This document shows positions 51,952 through 55,394 of a stretch of DNA of 55,394 nt, one piece after another. A program made the translations under genes and the position numbers. Position 1 is the stretch's first letter. The number at the start of each line of letters is the position of its first letter. Location: the NCBI GenBank assembly GCA_036454645.1, contig JAZHSQ010000011.1:1-55394 (forward strand). The letters are read 5' to 3'. This DNA comes from Olsenella_K sp036454645 (GTDB lineage Bacteria; Actinomycetota; Coriobacteriia; Coriobacteriales; Atopobiaceae). The notes under the pieces are model-generated. The model saw only the letters and a program-made list of their open reading frames with translations, searched no databases and was not told where the DNA came from.

Positions 51952-53820
51952 ATGCCGAATCCCTACGCGGCGAGCGCGACGGCCTCGGCGGTCATGGCGA
52001 CGGTGCGCGGCGGCTCCGACCCCAAGGGCGGAGGGCCCGACGACCTGGACGTGAGCGGCTACGGCGCCGCCACGGTCCTCCGGCGGCTCCTGCGCTACGT
52101 GGGGCCGCACGCCTGGGGGCTCGCCCTCGCCTTCCTGCTCAACGTCGTCTCGGTGCTGCTGCAGCTCTACGCCCCCATCCTCGTGGGGCGCGGCATCGAC
52201 CAGATGATAGGCGCCGGCGCCGTCGACTTCGCCGCCCTCGCGCCCGTCCTGCGCCGCCTCGCCGCCGTCGCCGTGGTGGCGGCCGCGACGAGCTGGCTCG
52301 CGGGCTACCTCACCAACCGCCTCTCCTACGAGACCGTCCGCGACCTGCGCATCGACGCCTACGACAAGCTCCACGCGCTGCCGCTCTCCTTCATCGACGC
52401 GCACGCCCACGGCGACCTGCTCTCGCGCGTGGTCAACGACGTCGACCAGGTGGGCGACGGACTGCTCCAGGGCTTCACGCAGCTCTTCTCGGGCATCGTG
52501 ACCATCGCCGGGACCCTGGCCTTCATGTTCTCGATCTCCGTCCCGGTGGCGGTGGTCGTGGTCTGCGTGACGCCGCTCTCGATCCTCGTGGCGAGCCTCA
52601 TAACGCACTTCTCGGCCGAGAGCTTCAAGGCGCAGCAGGGCCTGCAGGGCGAGCTCAGTGGCTACGCCGAGGAGATGATCTCCAACCAAAAGCTTGTGTG
52701 CGCGTTCGGGAGGCAGCGCGCCTGCGTGGGGGAGTTCTCGCGCATCAACCAGGAGCTCTACGGGGTCGGCGTCAGGGCGCAGTTCGTGAGCTCCTTCTCC
52801 AACCCCTCGACGCGCCTGGTCAACAACATCGTGTACGCGATCGTCGCGATGGTGGGCGTGTCGGCCGTGATCAGCGGCTTCCCCTCGCCGCTCAGCGTGG
52901 GCCAGGTCCAGAGCTTCCTGTCCTACACCAACCAGTACATGACGCCCTTCAACCAGATCTCCGCCGTCGTGACCCAGGTGCAGACCGCCTTCGCCTCCGC
53001 GCGGCGCCTCTTCGCCCTGCTCGACGCCACCGACGAGGAGCCGGACGCCGCCGACGCGGCCGAGCTCGCGGACCCGCGCGGCGAGGTTGCCTTCGAGGGC
53101 GTGGGCTTCGCCTACGACCGCGAGAAGGCCGCCCGCGGCGAGCTGCTCCTCGAGGACATAGACTTCGGCATGCCCGCCGGCGCGAGCTACGCGCTCGTGG
53201 GGCCCACGGGCTGCGGCAAGACGACCCTCATCAACCTGCTGCTGCGCTTCTACGACGTGGACCGCGGCCGCATCCTCGTGGACGGCACGGACACGCGCCG
53301 CCTCACGCGCGGGAGCCTGCGCGCCGCCTTCGGCATGGTGCTGCAGGACACCTGGCTCTTCGAGGGCACCATCGCGGACAACATCGCCTACGGCCGGCCG
53401 GACGCCACGCGCGAGGAGGTCGTGGAGGCCGCCAAGCGCGCGCACGCCCACAAGTTCGTGGTGCAGCTCCCCGACGGCTACGACACGGTCGTCGGCGAGG
53501 GCGGCGGGATGCTCTCCGCGGGCCAGCGCCAGCTGCTCTGCATCGCCCGCGTCATGCTGACGGACCCCGCGATCCTCCTGCTCGACGAGGCGACGAGCTC
53601 CATCGACACCAGGACGGAGCGTCAGGTGCAGCGCGCCTTCGACGAGATGATGGAGGGGCGCACCTCGCTGGTCGTGGCGCACCGCCTCTCGACGATCCAG
53701 AGCGCCGACTGCATCCTCGTGATCCGCGACGGCAGGATCGTGGAGAGGGGCACCCACGAGGAGCTCCTGGCGCGCGGCGGCGCCTATGCCGAGCTCTACC
53801 GCTCCCAGTTCGCGGAGTAG
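51952..53820 (+). CDS. ABC exporter subunit 2 (TMD-NBD, canonical catalytic site)
   Basis: 622-residue partner half-transporter. About 35 variable residues precede six membrane helices (about 45-335). The ATPase has Walker A GPTGCGKTTLIN, Q-loop LQDTWLFEGTIADNIAYGRP, signature LSAGQRQL and Walker B LLLDEATSSID with the catalytic Glu, then the switch HRLSTIQSAD. LSAGQ in place of LSGGQ is frequent in such partners. Together with the upstream gene it forms a BmrCD/TM287-288 type heterodimer. Confidence 0.94.
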   Translation: MPNPYAASATASAVMATVRGGSDPKGGGPDDLDVSGYGAATVLRRLLRYVGPHAWGLALAFLLNVVSVLLQLYAPILVGRGIDQMIGAGAVDFAALAPVLRRLAAVAVVAAATSWLAGYLTNRLSYETVRDLRIDAYDKLHALPLSFIDAHAHGDLLSRVVNDVDQVGDGLLQGFTQLFSGIVTIAGTLAFMFSISVPVAVVVVCVTPLSILVASLITHFSAESFKAQQGLQGELSGYAEEMISNQKLVCAFGRQRACVGEFSRINQELYGVGVRAQFVSSFSNPSTRLVNNIVYAIVAMVGVSAVISGFPSPLSVGQVQSFLSYTNQYMTPFNQISAVVTQVQTAFASARRLFALLDATDEEPDAADAAELADPRGEVAFEGVGFAYDREKAARGELLLEDIDFGMPAGASYALVGPTGCGKTTLINLLLRFYDVDRGRILVDGTDTRRLTRGSLRAAFGMVLQDTWLFEGTIADNIAYGRPDATREEVVEAAKRAHAHKFVVQLPDGYDTVVGEGGGMLSAGQRQLLCIARVMLTDPAILLLDEATSSIDTRTERQVQRAFDEMMEGRTSLVVAHRLSTIQSADCILVIRDGRIVERGTHEELLARGGAYAELYRSQFAE

Positions 53821-53979
53821 GGGCCGGGCGCGCTGGGCTAGACGTCCTTCTCGCCCGGGGCACTGCAGCCCGGCCCGTCGGGCCCAGCCCCACGCCCGGC
53901 GCGAGGCTGGGCTACCATGGCCCTTGGAACGCAGGCGAACACGGCGCGCCCCGTGGCGCGCGGAGACTTTGGAGGAACC

Positions 53980-54561
53980 ATGCCGATCGACGTCAGCACC
54001 ACCGCGGTCCTCGTGATAGACGAGCTCGTGACCAAGGGGGAGGACGCGCTGTACAGCCCGTCGGAGGAGGAGCAGCGCGTGGTGGACAACAGCGCGCGCG
54101 TCCTCGAGGCGGCGCGCGCCCGCGACATGCCCGTCATCTTCTGCTGCGACCAGCACCTGCGCGGCATCGACCGCGAGCTCGAACTGTGGGGCGACCACGG
54201 CCTCAAGAACGTGGCCGTGCCCAACCCGCTGCTGCGCCCCGGCTCGGGCCGCCGCGAGTTCGTGATTCCCAAGCGGCGCTACTCCGGCTTCTTCCAGACC
54301 GACCTTGACCTCACCCTGCGCGAGCTCGGCGTCAGGTGCGTGATAGCGGTCGGCGAGGACACCAACATCTGCGTGCTGCACACCCTCGCGGACGCCTACT
54401 TCCTCGGCTACGACAGCGTCGTGGTCGCGGACGCCACGCGCACCTTCCTGTGCGGCACGCAGGAGGCGGGCATCGAGCACTTCGAGAGGTGCTACGGCTC
54501 GAGGATCGTCTCGACTGACGAGCTCGTCTCGGAGCTCTCCACGTCCGAGGCGGGGGAGTAG
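53980..54561 (+). CDS. Isochorismatase-like cysteine hydrolase
   Basis: 193 residues of the isochorismatase/nicotinamidase fold. The catalytic triad is visible as Asp14 (VLVIDELV), Lys98 (VIPKRRYSGF) and Cys131 (GEDTNICVLHTLADAYFLGYD). The last block strongly resembles the family consensus, although the metal site of nicotinamidases is not evident. Substrate unknown. TTTGGAGGAACC precedes the ATG at 53980; an upstream ATG (53917) is rejected. The stop shares its last base with the GTG of the next gene. Confidence 0.85.
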   Translation: MPIDVSTTAVLVIDELVTKGEDALYSPSEEEQRVVDNSARVLEAARARDMPVIFCCDQHLRGIDRELELWGDHGLKNVAVPNPLLRPGSGRREFVIPKRRYSGFFQTDLDLTLRELGVRCVIAVGEDTNICVLHTLADAYFLGYDSVVVADATRTFLCGTQEAGIEHFERCYGSRIVSTDELVSELSTSEAGE

Positions 54562-55130
54562 TGGAGAAGGACGCGCGGTCCGAGGAGGGTCGCGGCCCGG
54601 CGGCGCCCGTGCCTGTCGGCGCGCCCTCGGGCCCGGTCGGGGCGGCGGGCCCGAGGGCGGAGAAGACGGTCGCAGAGACCGCCGCCGAGGTGACCCACAC
54701 CGTCCTCTACCAGGACATCAACGGCGTAGGAAGGCTCTACGGCGGCCGGCTGATGGAGTGGATCGACGAGGCTGCCGCCATCGTCGCCCGCCGGCACTGC
54801 GGCGGGTCCGTCACGACTGCCTGCATCGACCAGCTGCAGTTCCGCCACCCCGCGTACCGCAACGACATCGTGGACGTCGTGGCGCGCGTCACGTACGTGG
54901 GAAACACCTCGCTCGAGGTGAGGGTCGACTCCTACGTCGAGGACGTCCGCGACGGCAGCCGCGAGAAGATCAACCGCGCCTTCCTGACCCTCGTGCACGT
55001 GGACGAGCTCGGCCGGCCCCGGCCCGTGCCCTACAAGCTGCGGCTCCTCACAGACGAGGAGCGCTCGGAGCACGCCGACGCCCTGAAGCGCCTCGAGCTG
55101 CGCAGGCTCCGCCGCGAGGAGCACTACTAG
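54561..55130 (+). CDS. Acyl-CoA thioesterase, hotdog fold
   Basis: 189 residues from the GTG start. After about 40 low-complexity residues comes a single hotdog domain: VTHTVLYQDINGVGRLYGGRLMEWIDEAAAIVARRHCGGSVTTACIDQLQFRHP, typical of YciA/BACH-type acyl-CoA hydrolases, ending in a Leu/Arg/Glu-rich helix. GGRLMEWID contains the likely catalytic Asp. Probably co-transcribed with the isochorismatase-like gene. A 13-bp hairpin (55156-55192) follows. Confidence 0.88.
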   Translation: MEKDARSEEGRGPAAPVPVGAPSGPVGAAGPRAEKTVAETAAEVTHTVLYQDINGVGRLYGGRLMEWIDEAAAIVARRHCGGSVTTACIDQLQFRHPAYRNDIVDVVARVTYVGNTSLEVRVDSYVEDVRDGSREKINRAFLTLVHVDELGRPRPVPYKLRLLTDEERSEHADALKRLELRRLRREEHY

Positions 55131-55155
55131 GCGCGCCGGCCCCGCTCGTCGGTGG

Positions 55156-55192
55156 GCTTGCCGGCCCCAGCGCCAGGGCGGGGCCGGCAAGC
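55156..55192 (+). terminator. 13-bp perfect hairpin after the thioesterase gene
   Basis: GCTTGCCGGCCCC (55156-55168) pairs with GGGGCCGGCAAGC (55180-55192). No U-run follows, so termination would depend on the strong stem or on Rho. Confidence 0.5.
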
Positions 55193-55204
55193 GCGAGGCG
55201 ACCC

Positions 55205-55229
55205 GCGCACGACCTACCAGCGCACGACC
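55205..55229 (+). repeat. Direct repeat GCGCACGACC, two copies
   Basis: Exact 10-base copies at 55205-55214 and 55220-55229, five bases apart, in the gap between the thioesterase and the tRNA remnant. No function assigned. Confidence 0.4.
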
Positions 55230-55241
55230 CGCCCGCACACG

Positions 55242-55274
55242 AAAAGAGGCCACGGGACAATCCCGTGGCCTCTT
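55242..55274 (-). terminator. Terminator of the former tRNA-Pro gene
   Basis: AAGAGGCCACGGGA (55244-55257) and TCCCGTGGCCTCTT (55261-55274) form a perfect 14-bp stem with a three-base loop; on the - strand the second arm runs into TTTTCG. It lies directly 3' of the tRNA-Pro remnant, as a tRNA terminator would. Confidence 0.8.
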
Positions 55275-55281
55275 GCATCCT

Positions 55282-55326
55282 TGGTCGGGTGGACAGGATT
55301 TGAACCTGCGACCCCTTGACCCCCAG
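55282..55326 (-). other. 3' half of a tRNA-Pro(GGG) gene: probable attachment site of an integrated element
   Basis: On the - strand this reads from the anticodon loop (CTGGGGG, anticodon GGG) through TCAAG, the variable loop, T arm GCAGGTTCAAATCCTGT and CCACCCG-A-CCA. The 5' half is absent: the bases before the loop (GCGCC) cannot pair with TCAAG, and no D arm or acceptor 5' strand follows. A tRNA displaced at the anticodon loop is the classic product of integrase-mediated insertion, with the intact gene re-formed at the far end of the element. Confidence 0.75.
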
Positions 55327-55394
55327 GGCGCAATCCTTGATGAATGTCAATAGACAACAAAGGACATCACTTCCACAAATTGTGCTGTTTACCT
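55327..55394. mobile_element. Edge of a probable integrated element (continues past the window)
   Basis: The sequence changes abruptly to about 40 percent G+C, against a GC-rich remainder. It holds short palindromes (TTGATGAATGTCAA; CACAAATTGTG) of the sort found in integrase arm regions. No gene is visible in these 68 bases; an integrase gene would be expected further right. Confidence 0.6.

Noticed and set aside
55048..55350. 100-codon - strand open frame across the tRNA-Pro remnant
   Set aside because: It is translated through a tRNA fragment and a terminator; such frames are a frequent artefact.

Overview
This window is a GC-rich, almost fully coding stretch of housekeeping chromosome. 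Nearly every gene is on the + strand, and many overlap by ATGA or GTGA junctions. Gene content and order combine actinobacterial base composition with gene neighbourhoods familiar from Firmicutes (glyQ-glyS-PSRP-ppdK; scpA-scpB-rluB-cmk-plsC-ispH; DUF512-der-plsY-gpsA). A DUF6273 secreted protein, separate GlyQ/GlyS subunits and the bacterial long-form ProS also fit. My inference is an anaerobic host-associated member of Coriobacteriia, Olsenella/Atopobiaceae-like. I could not test this by database search.

Layout. 1-1650: the end of rimM, then trmD and a signal peptidase. 1744-8211: glyQS, a half-length PPDK regulatory protein and ppdK. 8212-8674: the largest gene-free gap, holding the ppdK terminator, a probable small RNA on the - strand and the promoter of a secreted DUF6273 protein. 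9743-16632: rplS with its own promoter and terminator, then rnhB-yraN-comM-dprA-trmFO-xer. 16705-27357: the translation/envelope cluster rpsB-tsf, pyrH-frr-uppS-cdsA-dxr-rseP-ispG-proS; proS carries an apparent one-base deletion. 27456-30257: an FMN alpha-hydroxyacid dehydrogenase, two - strand tRNAs (CAU and Ala-GGC), a small membrane protein, tRNA-Val(CAC) and a VOC protein. 30374-39160: an ABC-F protein, two membrane proteins, scpAB, rluB, a histidine phosphatase, a cmk-plsC fusion and ispH. 39165-49974: DUF512-der-plsY-gpsA, a cysteine desulfurase, a coiled-coil protein, coaBC, nfo and a second ABC-F. 50211-55130: a heterodimeric ABC exporter, an isochorismatase-like hydrolase and an acyl-CoA thioesterase. 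The right edge (55282-55394) is the 3' half of a tRNA-Pro(GGG) gene fused to AT-rich DNA, which looks like the boundary of an integrated element lying mostly outside the window.

The genes supply tRNA charging and modification, ribosome parts, isoprenoid precursors by the MEP route (dxr, ispG, ispH) feeding undecaprenyl diphosphate (uppS), phospholipid synthesis (plsC domain, plsY, gpsA, cdsA), chromosome segregation (scpAB) and DNA uptake/repair (comM, dprA, nfo, rnhB). The non-routine items are the candidate small RNA at about 8420-8497, the truncated PPDK regulator, the winged-helix-like insertion in RseP, the CMK-PlsC fusion, the proS frameshift and the tRNA-Pro attachment site.
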